Below, one piece after another: positions 19,825-29,465 of a stretch of 64,000 nucleotides of DNA. The DNA is from Polynucleobacter sp. 30F-ANTBAC (GTDB lineage: Bacteria; Pseudomonadota; Gammaproteobacteria; Burkholderiales; Burkholderiaceae): NCBI RefSeq assembly GCF_018882385.1, contig NZ_JACVON010000001.1, positions 232,942-296,941 on the forward strand, written 5' to 3'. Position numbers and translations under genes: made by a program. Below the pieces are notes generated by a model. The model did no database searches. It was not told the DNA's origin and worked only from the letters and a program-made list of their open reading frames with translations. The stretch's first letter is position 1. The number at the start of each line of letters is the position of its first letter.

Positions 19825-20613
19825 TTATTTTACTTTTGCTTTCGCTTTAAGCTTTTCAATCATCTCATTGAACTTAGAGCGTTGCCAGTTCTGATCTTGA
19901 CTCATCATTTCAATCAACTGTGGCTTTACCTCAGCCATGGTCGGTACCTTGATCTCACGAACATCATCTAATTGAATAATATGAAAACCATACTGAGTTT
20001 TTACAGGTTTATCAGTCATTGAACCCTTTGATAGGGCTACCATGGCTTTTGAAAACTCTGGCACTAATGATTGAGGGCTCATCCAATCCAAATCTCCACC
20101 TTTAACAGCAGAACCTGGATCCTTAGAGTTGGCTTTCGCTAGTTCATCAAACTTTTCACCCGCTTTGATCTTCGCAATAAGAGCTTTAGCATCGGATTCT
20201 TTTTCAACCAAAATATGGCGAGCTCTGTATTCTTTTCCTTCAAATTGCCCCTTAATCTGGTCGTATGCGGCTTTTAATTCTGCATCGCTCACACCATCGC
20301 GCTTAATGTAATCCTCAAAAACAGCACCAACCAAAACATTTAAGCGGGCTTCTTCTAATTGTTCTTGCACAACTGGGTTGGCAATAACGCCTGTTTTAAT
20401 AGCCTCTTGATTGATCAACTCGCGCGTAATCAACATATCGCGAGCACGCTCTCTAAGCTCGGGATTATTAGCTTGGCCGGAGCTTTCAAGCATTTTATCG
20501 AGCTTGGCTTTGGGAATTGATTTGCCGTTCACCACTGCAGCATTTTGAGCGAACACTGGACCAGATATGGCCATTGAGAGAGCAATTGAGAGAGCAATTT
20601 TGGATAGTTTCAT
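19825..20613 (-). CDS. periplasmic peptidylprolyl isomerase, PpiC/parvulin type
   Basis: 262 residues. A signal peptide (about 1-22, ending PVFAQ) directs it to the periplasm. A SurA-like N-terminal helical region (about 45-130) precedes a PpiC parvulin domain at about 130-235, with RARHILVEKESDAK, GGDLDWMSPQSLVPEFSKAM and TQYGFHIIQLDDVRE. It probably assists folding of exported proteins. Such genes are commonly near bolA and yciB in betaproteobacteria, as here: bolA ends 9 bases upstream of its start. Confidence 0.9.
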   Translation of the reverse strand: MKLSKIALSIALSMAISGPVFAQNAAVVNGKSIPKAKLDKMLESSGQANNPELRERARDMLITRELINQEAIKTGVIANPVVQEQLEEARLNVLVGAVFEDYIKRDGVSDAELKAAYDQIKGQFEGKEYRARHILVEKESDAKALIAKIKAGEKFDELAKANSKDPGSAVKGGDLDWMSPQSLVPEFSKAMVALSKGSMTDKPVKTQYGFHIIQLDDVREIKVPTMAEVKPQLIEMMSQDQNWQRSKFNEMIEKLKAKAKVK

Positions 20614-20622
20614 AATAGTAGT

Positions 20623-20889
20623 TTAGTTAGTAATAATCGCTAAAGCATGGATCTCATATGGTATCCATGCGGATAAAGCATCATACACTAGGCGGTGTTG
20701 CTGGACTCTGTTTAATCCTTTAAAAGCAGGGGACTGAATGTGTATTCGAAAATGACCCGCACCACCTTCGGCACCAGCATGGCCTGCATGAAGATGACTT
20801 TCATCTTCAATATGAAGAGTATCAATCGGTAAGGCTTGATTCAAGGCTTCTTCAAATTTAGAAATTCGAGTTGAGTTGATCGAATTCAT
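20623..20889 (-). CDS. BolA family protein
   Basis: 88 residues from the ATG at 20889. That start is chosen because it overlaps the stop of the upstream gene as TAATG, which implies translational coupling; an upstream start would sit inside yciB. The BolA core shows DESHLHAGHAG, GAGHFRIHIQSPAFKGLNRV and QQHRLVYDAL. BolA proteins work with monothiol glutaredoxins in iron-sulfur handling and stress responses. No glutaredoxin gene is next to it. Confidence 0.9.
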   Translation of the reverse strand: MNSINSTRISKFEEALNQALPIDTLHIEDESHLHAGHAGAEGGAGHFRIHIQSPAFKGLNRVQQHRLVYDALSAWIPYEIHALAIITN

Positions 20890-21437
20890 TAGGCTTGCTC
20901 TTGTTCCATGTACTGATTCAACCAAAATCCTTGGGCAATGATGAAGGTAAACAAGATACCCATACCACCAAACAATTTGAAATTAACCCATGTGGCCTCA
21001 TCAAATTTGTAGGCTACATAGAGATTCAGAAAGCCCATACTGATAAAAAATATAACCCAAGCAAAGTTCAATTTAGTCCATAGTTTGTTCCCAATCCCCG
21101 GCTTAAGCTTGATTTGCTTGCCCATAGCTGTCTGAATGAGATTCTTTTTCCAGATAAGTGCGCTAGCCAATAAGCCAACTGCAAATAACCAGTAAAGAAT
21201 AGTGGGCTTCCATTGAATAAAGGTTTTATCTTGTAGACCAATTGTTAGGCCACCAAAAACAACAATTAAACCCAGGCTAGCCCATTGCATGGCTTCAACT
21301 TTTTTATATTTAATCGCTACGTAAATAATTTGAGCAATGGTAGAAGCAATTGCCACAGCGGTGGCTACATAGATATCGGCCATCTTGAAAGCGACAAAGA
21401 AGAGAATGACAGGAAGTAAATCAAATAGAAATTTCAT
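20889..21437 (-). CDS. yciB: inner membrane-spanning protein YciB (septation protein A / IspZ)
   Basis: 182 residues, mostly hydrophobic, with five or six membrane segments. Recognisable family signatures are FDLLPVILFFVAFKMADIYV at the N-terminus, GGLTIGLQDKTFIQWKPTI in the middle and WVNFKLFGGMGILFTFI near the end. The E. coli homologue affects cell-envelope synthesis and division. It is coupled to bolA by a TAATG overlap. Confidence 0.92.
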   Translation of the reverse strand: MKFLFDLLPVILFFVAFKMADIYVATAVAIASTIAQIIYVAIKYKKVEAMQWASLGLIVVFGGLTIGLQDKTFIQWKPTILYWLFAVGLLASALIWKKNLIQTAMGKQIKLKPGIGNKLWTKLNFAWVIFFISMGFLNLYVAYKFDEATWVNFKLFGGMGILFTFIIAQGFWLNQYMEQEQA

Positions 21438-21482
21438 AAGGGTCTTTTTAAAGAGGCAAATAAGCGGTGCATTAAGTCAATT

Positions 21483-21866
21483 TTAGTCCGAGTTAAATTT
21501 TAAAGAAGCAGAATTGATGCAATACCGTAAACCGGTAGGTGCAGGACCGTCTTCGAAGACATGACCTAAATGAGCATCACATTTAGAGCACCGAACTTCT
21601 GTACGGATCATTCCATGGGTTACATCTCGGTGCTCATCAATATTCTTAGAATCTAAGGGTTGGTAGTAGCTTGGCCAACCGCAACCAGCATCAAATTTTG
21701 TGTCTGATTGGAATAGGGGGGTGTTGCAGCAAATGCAGTTATATTGACCTACTTGCCAGTAGTCCCAATACTCTCCCGTAAAGGGGCGTTCTGTTGCCGC
21801 CTGACGTGTAACGCGGTAGGAGATATCACTCAGTTCTTGTTGGTACTCTTGATCGGTTTTTTTCAT
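21483..21866 (-). CDS. msrB: peptide-methionine (R)-S-oxide reductase MsrB
   Basis: 127 residues, the usual size. Zinc ligands are C44/C47 (CICC) and C93/C96 (CSKC). The catalytic Cys is C116 in [11 protein letters not shown], and the substrate region is [10 protein letters not shown]. It reduces methionine-R-sulfoxide in proteins, probably in the cytoplasm since no signal peptide is seen. It lies 26 bases downstream of selO on the same strand, a pairing that fits a shared redox-stress role. Confidence 0.95.
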   Translation of the reverse strand: MKKTDQEYQQELSDISYRVTRQAATERPFTGEYWDYWQVGQYNCICCNTPLFQSDTKFDAGCGWPSYYQPLDSKNIDEHRDVTHGMIRTEVRCSKCDAHLGHVFEDGPAPTGLRYCINSASLKFNSD

Positions 21867-21892
21867 GGGAATTTTTTAAAATCTGATTGGTT

Positions 21893-23338
21893 TTACGAGG
21901 AGCAGCTAATAGCGATGTGGTCCATTTCTGGAGGTGGTGGACTGGCATAGTCTTCAGAGACAGTTTGTGACTCGTAAGGTCTTTCTAATACCTTTAGCAA
22001 TGTTGCAACCTCAGAAAAGTCTTTTTTCTGAGCTTTCTCAATGGCCCTTTGAGCTAGGTGATTACGCAAAATATATTTGGGATTGATGTTTTGCATGGCT
22101 GCAAGCCTCTGATCATTTGATGTTACCTCCAGCGCCAAGCGACTTTGATATTGTTTATCCCAATCACTCATTGCTGCTGGACAGACATGCCCCTCAGAAA
22201 GACCTCTAAAAAATAGAGTGAAGTCTATTTTTTGCTGATGCAGGGATTGCAACAGGTTCTCAAGTAATTGAATGTCTTCTGGCATTTGTTTATTTAAGCC
22301 AATTTTTTGGCGGAAAATACTTTGCCACTTTTTCGCATACTCTTGAGTGTAGATATTCAATATTTCTTTAATTTTGTGAATGGCATCCTCTTCACTTAAG
22401 TTAAGCTCTCGAGCCAACTCTTTTTGCAAAGGTCGGAGCATCGCACTCGCCATGCAGTAAAGATTCCAATGCATGATCTCACTTTGACGATGGTAAGCAT
22501 ACCGACCGGAGTGATCCGAGTGATTGCAGATATGGGTGTTATCAAACACGTCTAAAAAACCAAATGGACCATAGTCCAATGTTAATCCTAGCAAACTAAT
22601 ATTGTCGGTATTCAAAACACCATGGCAAAATCCCACAGATTGCCATTGGGCTGTAGTGTGCGCAATTCGAGTGGCAATAGATTTTAGAAGTTCCAAGTAG
22701 GGGGTCGGTGAATTTTGGCACTCTTGGTAGTGATGCTCAATGAGGAAATCCAGTGTTTGCTCTAACTCTTGATCCATTTCATTATGACCATAGTGTTCTA
22801 AGTGCCCAATCCTTAAAAAGCTAGGTGCTACCCTCGCGCAGATTGCAGCAGTTTCCACACTCTCTCTGATCACTTGTAGATCAGAGCCAACAACAGACAG
22901 AGCTCGTGAGCTGGGGATGCCAAGGGCATTCATGGCTTCGCTGGCCAAGAATTCTCTAATGGAAGAGCGCAATACTGCACGTCCATCGCCACGCCTGGAG
23001 TATGCGGTAGGACCTGCACCTTTAAGTTGAATTTCGTAACCGTTTATATCACCCAAGTAAATAGCTCTGCCATCACCTAATTGACCCGCCCATTGACCAA
23101 ATTGATGGCCGCTATAGGCTGTTGCAAAGGGGGCAAAAGATTTATCAGCAATTTGCACTTTGTTGCCAGCTAATAATTGAAGATGGTCTGAATGAATGGG
23201 GCGATTCATATCTTGCTCAATACCTAAAAGATCACCCACCTTTGTTGAGTAACCCACCCAATAAGGATTGGGCACAGGGTGCGGAAGCACACATTGCGCA
23301 TGTGACTGATTGGAGATTTTAGGTAAGTGAAATGGCAT
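21893..23338 (-). CDS. selO: protein adenylyltransferase SelO (YdiU family)
   Basis: 481 residues, the normal length. It carries the pseudokinase-family signatures: GHQFGQWAGQLGDGRA, GYEIQLKGAGPTAYSRRGDG, AVLRSSIREFLASEAMNALG, CHGVLNTDNISLLGLTLDYG and PFGFLDVF. Known members transfer AMP from ATP to Ser/Thr/Tyr of redox-active proteins. The C-terminus (PEMDHIAISCSS) ends with a Cys, whereas some homologues end with selenocysteine-type CxxU. It is upstream of msrB. Confidence 0.94.
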   Translation of the reverse strand: MPFHLPKISNQSHAQCVLPHPVPNPYWVGYSTKVGDLLGIEQDMNRPIHSDHLQLLAGNKVQIADKSFAPFATAYSGHQFGQWAGQLGDGRAIYLGDINGYEIQLKGAGPTAYSRRGDGRAVLRSSIREFLASEAMNALGIPSSRALSVVGSDLQVIRESVETAAICARVAPSFLRIGHLEHYGHNEMDQELEQTLDFLIEHHYQECQNSPTPYLELLKSIATRIAHTTAQWQSVGFCHGVLNTDNISLLGLTLDYGPFGFLDVFDNTHICNHSDHSGRYAYHRQSEIMHWNLYCMASAMLRPLQKELARELNLSEEDAIHKIKEILNIYTQEYAKKWQSIFRQKIGLNKQMPEDIQLLENLLQSLHQQKIDFTLFFRGLSEGHVCPAAMSDWDKQYQSRLALEVTSNDQRLAAMQNINPKYILRNHLAQRAIEKAQKKDFSEVATLLKVLERPYESQTVSEDYASPPPPEMDHIAISCSS

Positions 23339-23427
23339 ATTTTTTAGTAATGTTCAATTCTAGGGGCGTTCATCAATGTTTGCAGAAAAGTCTTAATATT
23401 CCCAATAACTGCGATTAAGATAGGGTT

Positions 23428-23856
23428 ATGGATAAAAAACAATTAAAAGAGTTAGGCGTTGAGCTAGATGTACCATTCCTCAAGTTATTGGGCGTGCGTT
23501 GTTTACGTGCAGATCTAGGCGAGGGGGAGGTGGTACTTTCACTCAAGCCCGAGCACAATAATAGTTGGGAAGTTGCTCACGGCGGCGTTCTTTTAACTCT
23601 GATGGATGTCGGCATGGCTATTGCTGCCCGAGCAGCTGATACTGGCGGGCGTGGAGTTGTGACGATTGAACTCAAAACCAACTTTATGCAGGCTGCTAAG
23701 GGCATTATTCGGGTTGCGGCAAAGACTGTTCATGTGACCGCTACCTTGGCTTTTGTTGAGGCCAAATTGTATGACGAGCGAGATGCGGTTTGCTGTATGG
23801 GTAGCGCTACATTTAAGTACTTTAAAGAGTTACCGGCTAAAAAAGGAACAACTTAA
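23428..23856 (+). CDS. PaaI/YdiI-type hotdog thioesterase
   Basis: 142 residues with a single hotdog domain. The key motif is NSWEVAHGGVLLTLMDVGMA near 47-66, followed by ELKTNFMQAAKGIIRVAAKT. These proteins hydrolyse acyl-CoA thioesters; the substrate cannot be told from sequence. It is divergent from selO with an 89-base gap that must hold both promoters. Its stop overlaps by four bases the stop end of the convergent NRDE gene. Confidence 0.85.
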   Translation: MDKKQLKELGVELDVPFLKLLGVRCLRADLGEGEVVLSLKPEHNNSWEVAHGGVLLTLMDVGMAIAARAADTGGRGVVTIELKTNFMQAAKGIIRVAAKTVHVTATLAFVEAKLYDERDAVCCMGSATFKYFKELPAKKGTT

Positions 23857-24701
23857 CGTTGAGTTGATTGGAAATTTTCTAGTTGCCCATCAAAGGTTTG
23901 GGTATCCAACTCTTTTTCAGCATCGAAGCGCTTTTCAATGACTTCAAATTGACCATCGTGCCTGACTCGGATTAATGCGATTGAGCGGGTGCCATAGTGC
24001 TCTGTTTTAATGAATGCCGAAGATAGCGCTTTCTCCCATTCGTATGACAGCCCTGTTTGAGGCAAATACTCATCCGGCGCCGGAGTTTGATCCTGCATGA
24101 TTCGCATGTACTGCTCTGACTTTTTAAAGTCCCCAGTATCCATCGCTAGCATCTGAGCAAAAGCTCCTACGCGATGTTGAACTTTAGGCCATGGAGTATC
24201 CAACATCGCATTCGATAAGCCGTAAACACCGGGAGTTAGGCATTGTGGATTCATGACCTTTCGGGGACGGAGCTTATCGCCCATCAGTACACGATTAGAT
24301 AACCAATGCAGGCCAGGATTTTCTAAAGACAGATCAACGCTCAGAAAGTTAAACCCGTTGTAGCGCTGAAATTTTCTTTCAGAGTCATTAATAAAGTCTT
24401 CTGGAGATTGGCGCCCTTTAAGAAAATCGGCAGCAATTTCACCCCGAGTTCTTGAGTCTGAATTCTTCTCAGTGGGTGCACGAACATTCGTCAGAGCAGC
24501 AAATCTGCCACTCTTGGTGATGCCCATCCAGGTTCCTGAGCTTCCATTCACATCGGCACGATCTCTACCTGCCAATATATGAGGGTGCTCTTCCCACCAA
24601 TGCATAGGGTCTGTCGGTCTTTCATAAAACTCATCTCTATTCGCCAAAACCACCAAAGGATAGTGAGGGTGAGATTGCCAAGAGGTTAGTATCAAACACA
24701 T
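23853..24701 (-). CDS. NRDE family protein (TANGO2-like)
   Basis: 282 residues. It starts MCLILTSWQSHPHYPLVVLA with the family-defining NRDE motif at about 21-24 (NRDEFYERPT). Further signatures are DVNGSSGTWMGITKSGRFAA near 50-70, LTNVRAP, and GVYGLSNAMLDTPWPKV near 160-176. Cellular role is not well defined; animal TANGO2 has been linked to heme and lipid handling. It lies 17 bases downstream of the ygfZ-like gene on the same strand. Confidence 0.9.
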   Translation of the reverse strand: MCLILTSWQSHPHYPLVVLANRDEFYERPTDPMHWWEEHPHILAGRDRADVNGSSGTWMGITKSGRFAALTNVRAPTEKNSDSRTRGEIAADFLKGRQSPEDFINDSERKFQRYNGFNFLSVDLSLENPGLHWLSNRVLMGDKLRPRKVMNPQCLTPGVYGLSNAMLDTPWPKVQHRVGAFAQMLAMDTGDFKKSEQYMRIMQDQTPAPDEYLPQTGLSYEWEKALSSAFIKTEHYGTRSIALIRVRHDGQFEVIEKRFDAEKELDTQTFDGQLENFQSTQR

Positions 24702-24718
24702 GGATCGAAGAAAGCGAT

Positions 24719-25726
24719 TTAAATCTCAATTAAAGGGTAGGGAAGCGGCATGAAACTTAATTTAGATCCACTGGTTGATCCTAAATTAATTGTGCCATTT
24801 AATAAGGCTTCTAATTTGCACTCCACCTGTAAATCGTACTGACCTGAAACGAAGGGGTTTAGCGCAGCAAGAACCACCATCCCACAGGGTTGCTCTGGGT
24901 CAGCATCATGGAATATCTCAGTTCCAGGCTCTGGCAATTCTAGAGCTTGAACAGCGGCTAGCTGAAGGCGACGTTTGATTGTCCCACGGTACTGACTTCG
25001 AGCCACCACTTCTTGACCAGGGTAACAACCTTTTTGGAAGTCGATTCCCCTAAGAGACTCCATATTGATCATTTGCGGTACGAACTGCTCACTGGTATTT
25101 AGTGTCACTCGTGGGATAGCGCTTATCACCTCAAGCCAGCTCCAAATTGGGATAGAACCCAGTAACTCATGTTCTTTTGCCAAGGCTTGTAGGTGAGTTT
25201 CTTGATCTAACGGTATCGCCACTATAAAGCGCTGAACAGATCTTGACTCAATCAGAACCGGAGGAATCTCAATAACTCTAGAGCCAGCAATTTGCGAAAT
25301 GTCATTGGGCAAGCTGGTTTTTGCTGGTGAACCTAGATCCTGAGTTAAACCATAGATCAGAACCTGATCAGATTGATCAACAACTTTGACCTTGGACCTC
25401 AGAACAAACATGCTGAGTCGCTTAGCGATCAGTCCGGCAATATCTTTGGAAATGAATAATTGGTACTGGGGTGTCAACTCACCTGTCTCAGCCAAGACTT
25501 CTGTGCGGTGAATCCAGAAAGACCCCATCAAACGACCTTTGGCAGAGCAATAACCTGCAAAACGATGACTTTCCTCTAAAACAACCGAACCTGAGGGGTG
25601 CACCTTTAAAGATTTCACACTATTTGTCAGCTGGTTTTGAAGAAACTCAGTCGCATCAATACCTGTCACAGTAATCATAGACCACTGTGGTAATTGCTCT
25701 AATTGCTTAATCGTTGTTGGAAGCAT
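24719..25726 (-). CDS. ygfZ: YgfZ/GcvT-family folate-binding protein
   Basis: 335 residues. The N-terminal GcvT-like region has GIDATEFLQNQLTNSV. The diagnostic YgfZ motif is GIDFQKGCYPGQEVVARSQY at about 228-247, with its conserved Cys. E. coli YgfZ supports repair or maturation of some iron-sulfur enzymes using folate. It is divergent from mltG with a 50-base gap. Confidence 0.93.
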   Translation of the reverse strand: MLPTTIKQLEQLPQWSMITVTGIDATEFLQNQLTNSVKSLKVHPSGSVVLEESHRFAGYCSAKGRLMGSFWIHRTEVLAETGELTPQYQLFISKDIAGLIAKRLSMFVLRSKVKVVDQSDQVLIYGLTQDLGSPAKTSLPNDISQIAGSRVIEIPPVLIESRSVQRFIVAIPLDQETHLQALAKEHELLGSIPIWSWLEVISAIPRVTLNTSEQFVPQMINMESLRGIDFQKGCYPGQEVVARSQYRGTIKRRLQLAAVQALELPEPGTEIFHDADPEQPCGMVVLAALNPFVSGQYDLQVECKLEALLNGTINLGSTSGSKLSFMPLPYPLIEI

Positions 25727-25776
25727 GGGGTATCAGTTTTTCAGTCAATTCTCTAATAAGCTTTTATCATAGTGCT

Positions 25777-26799
25777 ATGAAGCGTATTTTGCCCCGACAT
25801 TTTTTTAAGGTCTTTACCTTACTGGTTTTTCTAACCGCTCTGACTCTTGCTTATTGGTCTTTTGGTGTCAGCGCCATTCCTTCTGGAGCAACCCCTGTCA
25901 CCTCTGAAGGTCAATACCGTATCAAAATAAAACCCGGTTCAAACGTCAATAGCGTTGCTAGGCAGCTAATGGCCCAAGGCGTGGACACCAACACACTTAA
26001 AGTTCAGTTGGTTGCTCGAGCTTTATTACAGGGCAGCAAGCTAAAGGCAGGGGTCTATGACCTTGCTCCTGGTGCTAGCCTAGGCTCCATTCTTTTAAAA
26101 ATGGGGCGAGGTGAGAGTGTTCGCTTAAGTATTACCCTAGTTGAAGGCGCCACTTTCAAACAATTCAAGTCCGCGATAGACGCTCAGCCCGAGCTTAAAA
26201 AAGAAGCTCAAAAATGGTCGGATAAACAAATATTGGTAGCCATTCAGGCTAAAGAAAGTCATCCAGAAGGATTATTTTTCCCAGACACCTACTTATATGA
26301 GCCTGGCGACACAGATCTGGTTATTTATCAAAGAGCCTATCAAGCCATGAACAAAAAGCTAGTGGAGCACTGGGCTAAGCGTTCATCTGATTCCCCTGTT
26401 AAATCACCTTACGATCTTTTAAAGCTAGCTTCCATTATCGAAAAAGAAACAGGGCACCACGAAGACCGGGCCTTGGTTTCAGCCGTATTCAACAACCGCC
26501 TTAAAATAGGTATGAAGCTCCAGACCGATCCAACAGTAATTTATGGCTTAGGCGATCGTTTTGATGGAGATCTTCGCAAGAGAGACCTTCTAAAAGACGG
26601 TCCTTACAACACCTATACCCGCTACGGTTTGCCTCCAACACCCATTGCTATGCCAGGTAAAGAGTCATTGGCAGCGGCGATACAACCAGCACAGTCTAGC
26701 GCTGTTTACTTTGTTGCCAAAGGAGATGGACGAAGTATCTTTTCAGAGACCTTGGTAGAGCATAATCGTGCTGTTCGCCAGTACCAATTAAGAAAGTAA
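25777..26799 (+). CDS. mltG: endolytic transglycosylase MltG (YceG-like)
   Basis: 340 residues from ATG 25777 ([10 protein letters not shown]); the longer frame from 25714 would run into ygfZ and lacks homology-like sequence. One N-terminal membrane anchor (about 8-30) is followed by a LysM-like region ([20 protein letters not shown]) and the YceG catalytic domain, with the catalytic Glu in [20 protein letters not shown] and [18 protein letters not shown]. It cuts nascent peptidoglycan glycan strands at the inner membrane. First gene of the mltG-tmk-holB-tatD run, an order shared with many proteobacteria. Confidence 0.94.
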   Translation: MKRILPRHFFKVFTLLVFLTALTLAYWSFGVSAIPSGATPVTSEGQYRIKIKPGSNVNSVARQLMAQGVDTNTLKVQLVARALLQGSKLKAGVYDLAPGASLGSILLKMGRGESVRLSITLVEGATFKQFKSAIDAQPELKKEAQKWSDKQILVAIQAKESHPEGLFFPDTYLYEPGDTDLVIYQRAYQAMNKKLVEHWAKRSSDSPVKSPYDLLKLASIIEKETGHHEDRALVSAVFNNRLKIGMKLQTDPTVIYGLGDRFDGDLRKRDLLKDGPYNTYTRYGLPPTPIAMPGKESLAAAIQPAQSSAVYFVAKGDGRSIFSETLVEHNRAVRQYQLRK

Positions 26800-26810
26800 C
26801 TACGACTCCT

Positions 26811-27482
26811 ATGTCTTTATCAACTCAATCTGCTAATCAACCTGGCTATTTCATCACCTTCGAGGGGATTGATGGAGCCGGTAAAAGTACCCACATTCAG
26901 GCATTTGCTGATGCCTTAGCTCAACGCTTTCCTAATAAATCAGTTGTATTGACAAGAGAGCCAGGTGGTACTGCATTGGGTGAAAAGCTCCGGGAGATTC
27001 TTCTGCATCAACCCATGCATTTAGAGACAGAAGCTTTACTCATGTTTGCAGCGCGTCGAGAGCATTTAGCTACAGTCATTGAGCCCGCTCTTCAAGCTGG
27101 GAAGATTGTTATATCGGATCGATTTACCGATGCCAGCTTTGCTTACCAAGGTGGTGGGCGTGGATTGGACCTGGCCAAGCTCTACGAACTTGAGGTTTGG
27201 GTTCAAATGCGTTTTAAATCAAATGGGGTAGAGCAGCGCTACCTACTTCAACCCGATCTAACTTTCCTATTTGATTTGCCTAGTGCTACTGCTGAGGCGA
27301 GACGAAGTGCTGCGAGAGATCCTGATAAGTTTGAAGTCTTAACTACTGATTTTTTTGAGAACGTTCGCAAAGAGTACTTGCGCCGCGCTACCGATGATCC
27401 AGCTCGATTTAAAGTCATTGATGCCAATGAAAGCAAAGAGTCTATCTGGAAAAGACTTGAAGAAACTATCATATCCATATGA
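26811..27482 (+). CDS. tmk: thymidylate kinase
   Basis: 223 residues. The P-loop is [11 protein letters not shown] near 17-26, followed by [15 protein letters not shown] (the DR/E-PGG motif) and [20 protein letters not shown]. It phosphorylates dTMP to dTDP. It lies 11 bases after mltG and 52 before holB on the same strand. A short insertion near 138-145 ([10 protein letters not shown]) is slightly unusual compared with E. coli Tmk, but all catalytic motifs are present. Confidence 0.96.
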   Translation: MSLSTQSANQPGYFITFEGIDGAGKSTHIQAFADALAQRFPNKSVVLTREPGGTALGEKLREILLHQPMHLETEALLMFAARREHLATVIEPALQAGKIVISDRFTDASFAYQGGGRGLDLAKLYELEVWVQMRFKSNGVEQRYLLQPDLTFLFDLPSATAEARRSAARDPDKFEVLTTDFFENVRKEYLRRATDDPARFKVIDANESKESIWKRLEETIISI

Positions 27483-27534
27483 TTCAAATTGATATTTTTG
27501 TCATTAATTTTAACTATAACGACCAAGATAACTA

Positions 27535-28653
27535 ATGACTATCGATCAAAGAGTGTACCCCTGGTTCCAGCAAGCTTGGTCTGAGATTCAGCTGAATAAT
27601 ATGCCGCATGCCACCATCATCCATGGTCAAACCGGCATCGGTAAGTTCGACTTTGCTCTCCAATTAGCCAAAGCGCTCTTATGTGAAAGTCCAGAAAAAA
27701 ATCACGAGACCCCAAAACCATGCTGCCAATGTGAAGCTTGCCATTGGTTTGATACGGGTAATCATCCAGACTTTCTGGGTATTGTTCCGGAGGACCAAGT
27801 TGCTTTGTTACCCCATTTAGCAATGGAGGGCACCGATGGCTCCGATGAAAAACCAAGGAAAAGTAAGAAAAAGGTCGATGATGACACTGAAAAAGCCGAT
27901 AAAAAGCTCAGCTCTTTCATCAAAGTAGACCAAGTTAGGGATGCGCTGGAGGGTATCAATACCGCACCTCATCGTGGTCGGCAAAGGGTTGTTCTACTGA
28001 GCCCGATCGAAACGCTTCAGGCAGTTTCAGCTAACACCTTACTGAAAACACTTGAAGAACCCCCAGAAAGCACCTTATTTATCTTGGTGACTGATCGATT
28101 GGATCGTGTTTTACCAACCATTCGTTCGCGCTGTCGCTTATTAGCCTTACCAAGACCCCCAACAAATGAGGCTTTGAGTTGGTTAAAGCAAGAGCTCGTA
28201 ATAGCTAGCGTCAAACTGGACTCACAGACCATAGAGCAAAAGCTCAGTCAATCGGGAGGTGCGGTTCTTGATGCAAGAGATGAGTTATTAAGTGGCAGCG
28301 AAGAGGGCACTGGCCCAGCCTTGGATTTACTTCTCCAATCATTAGCGGATGGTCAGAAAATTAACTGGCTAGGCGCAGCAGAATCGACCTTTAAGATCCC
28401 CATGCCCGATCTATTGGTGACTTTTGAGCGCTGGATAGCTGATTTATTGAGCATCCAACAAACAGGGCAAATACGCTTCTATCCTGCCAGAAAGAATGAA
28501 CTGGAACGTTGCGCCAAATCTGCGCGACCCAATAAATTGGCGGACTTCTGGAGGGTTCTTCTGGACGCGCGCCGTGTTGAACTGCATGCTTTAGCTCAAC
28601 GCGTTCAAATTGAATCTTTACTCATTCGTTACCAAGACATCTACAAAGATTAA
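27535..28653 (+). CDS. holB: DNA polymerase III subunit delta'
   Basis: 372 residues. It has a degenerate P-loop HGQTGIGKFDFALQLAKALL near 30-49, a zinc-binding Cys cluster (CCQCEACHW), and the clamp-loader sequences NTLLKTLEEPPESTLFILVT and VLPTIRSRCRLLALPRP (SRC motif). It is the delta' subunit of the replicative clamp loader. A charged insertion of about 30 residues (GSDEKPRKSKKKVDDD and onward, about 103-133) interrupts the ATPase domain; it is likely a flexible loop typical of this lineage. Confidence 0.94.
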   Translation: MTIDQRVYPWFQQAWSEIQLNNMPHATIIHGQTGIGKFDFALQLAKALLCESPEKNHETPKPCCQCEACHWFDTGNHPDFLGIVPEDQVALLPHLAMEGTDGSDEKPRKSKKKVDDDTEKADKKLSSFIKVDQVRDALEGINTAPHRGRQRVVLLSPIETLQAVSANTLLKTLEEPPESTLFILVTDRLDRVLPTIRSRCRLLALPRPPTNEALSWLKQELVIASVKLDSQTIEQKLSQSGGAVLDARDELLSGSEEGTGPALDLLLQSLADGQKINWLGAAESTFKIPMPDLLVTFERWIADLLSIQQTGQIRFYPARKNELERCAKSARPNKLADFWRVLLDARRVELHALAQRVQIESLLIRYQDIYKD

Positions 28654-28671
28654 TCCTTAGGAAACACATAC

Positions 28672-29451
28672 ATGTTCGTTGATTCACACTGTCATTTAGA
28701 TTTCCCCGAGTATGCGGGACATATCCCAGAGATCTTGGCTCGCATGAAAGAGGCCAAGGTTAACCACGCCATGTGCATCTCAGTTGATATGCCTGATTTT
28801 CCAAATGTATTAGCCTTGGCAGAGGCACATCCCAATCTATTTGCCACAGTTGGCACACATCCCGATTACGAAGATACCCCTGAACCTACCGAAGATCAGT
28901 TGGTAGAACTGGCTCAGCACCCTAAGATTTTAGCTATTGGTGAAACTGGGTTGGATTACTACCGAATGGGTGAAAAAACCTATGAGGACATGGCATGGCA
29001 AAGGAATCGGTTTAGAACCCATATCCGGGCAGCTATCCGAGTTAAAAAACCCTTGATTATCCATACCCGGTCTGCCTCAGAAGACACCATTCGAATCATG
29101 AAAGAAGAGGGTGCTAGCGAAGTAGCAGGGGTTATGCATTGCTTTACAGAAAGTCTCGAAGTGGCTAAAGCAGCCATGGCGCAAGGGTTTTATATATCTT
29201 TTTCAGGGATTGTGACCTTTAAAAGCGCCAAAGACCTTCAAGAAACCTGCAAACACATTCCTCTTGAAAGAATGCTTATTGAAACCGATTCTCCTTATTT
29301 AGCGCCAATTCCGAATCGCGGCAAAACCAATGAACCTTCATGGGTTGCTCATGTCGCTCAATTTATTGCAGATCTAAGAGGCGTATCAGTTGATGAAGTG
29401 GCTAAACACACGACCAACAACTTTAAAACATTGTTTAAAGCCCCTATTTAA
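28672..29451 (+). CDS. TatD family metal-dependent hydrolase (YcfH-like)
   Basis: 259 residues. Metal-binding motifs in order are DSHCHLDF (H6, H8), GETGLDYYR with its Glu near 92, HTRSASEDTIRIM near 131, MHCFTESLEVAKAA near 155 and ETDSPYLAPIPNRGKTNEP near 204. Members are 3'-5' nucleases or D-aminoacyl-tRNA deacylase-like hydrolases. It is 18 bases after holB. Confidence 0.93.
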   Translation: MFVDSHCHLDFPEYAGHIPEILARMKEAKVNHAMCISVDMPDFPNVLALAEAHPNLFATVGTHPDYEDTPEPTEDQLVELAQHPKILAIGETGLDYYRMGEKTYEDMAWQRNRFRTHIRAAIRVKKPLIIHTRSASEDTIRIMKEEGASEVAGVMHCFTESLEVAKAAMAQGFYISFSGIVTFKSAKDLQETCKHIPLERMLIETDSPYLAPIPNRGKTNEPSWVAHVAQFIADLRGVSVDEVAKHTTNNFKTLFKAPI

Positions 29452-29465
29452 TAACCTAGAAATCA

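Noticed and set aside
25714..25776. Upstream in-frame start for mltG
   Set aside because: It would overlap the ygfZ start region and add residues unlike a signal anchor; ATG 25777 directly precedes the membrane anchor.
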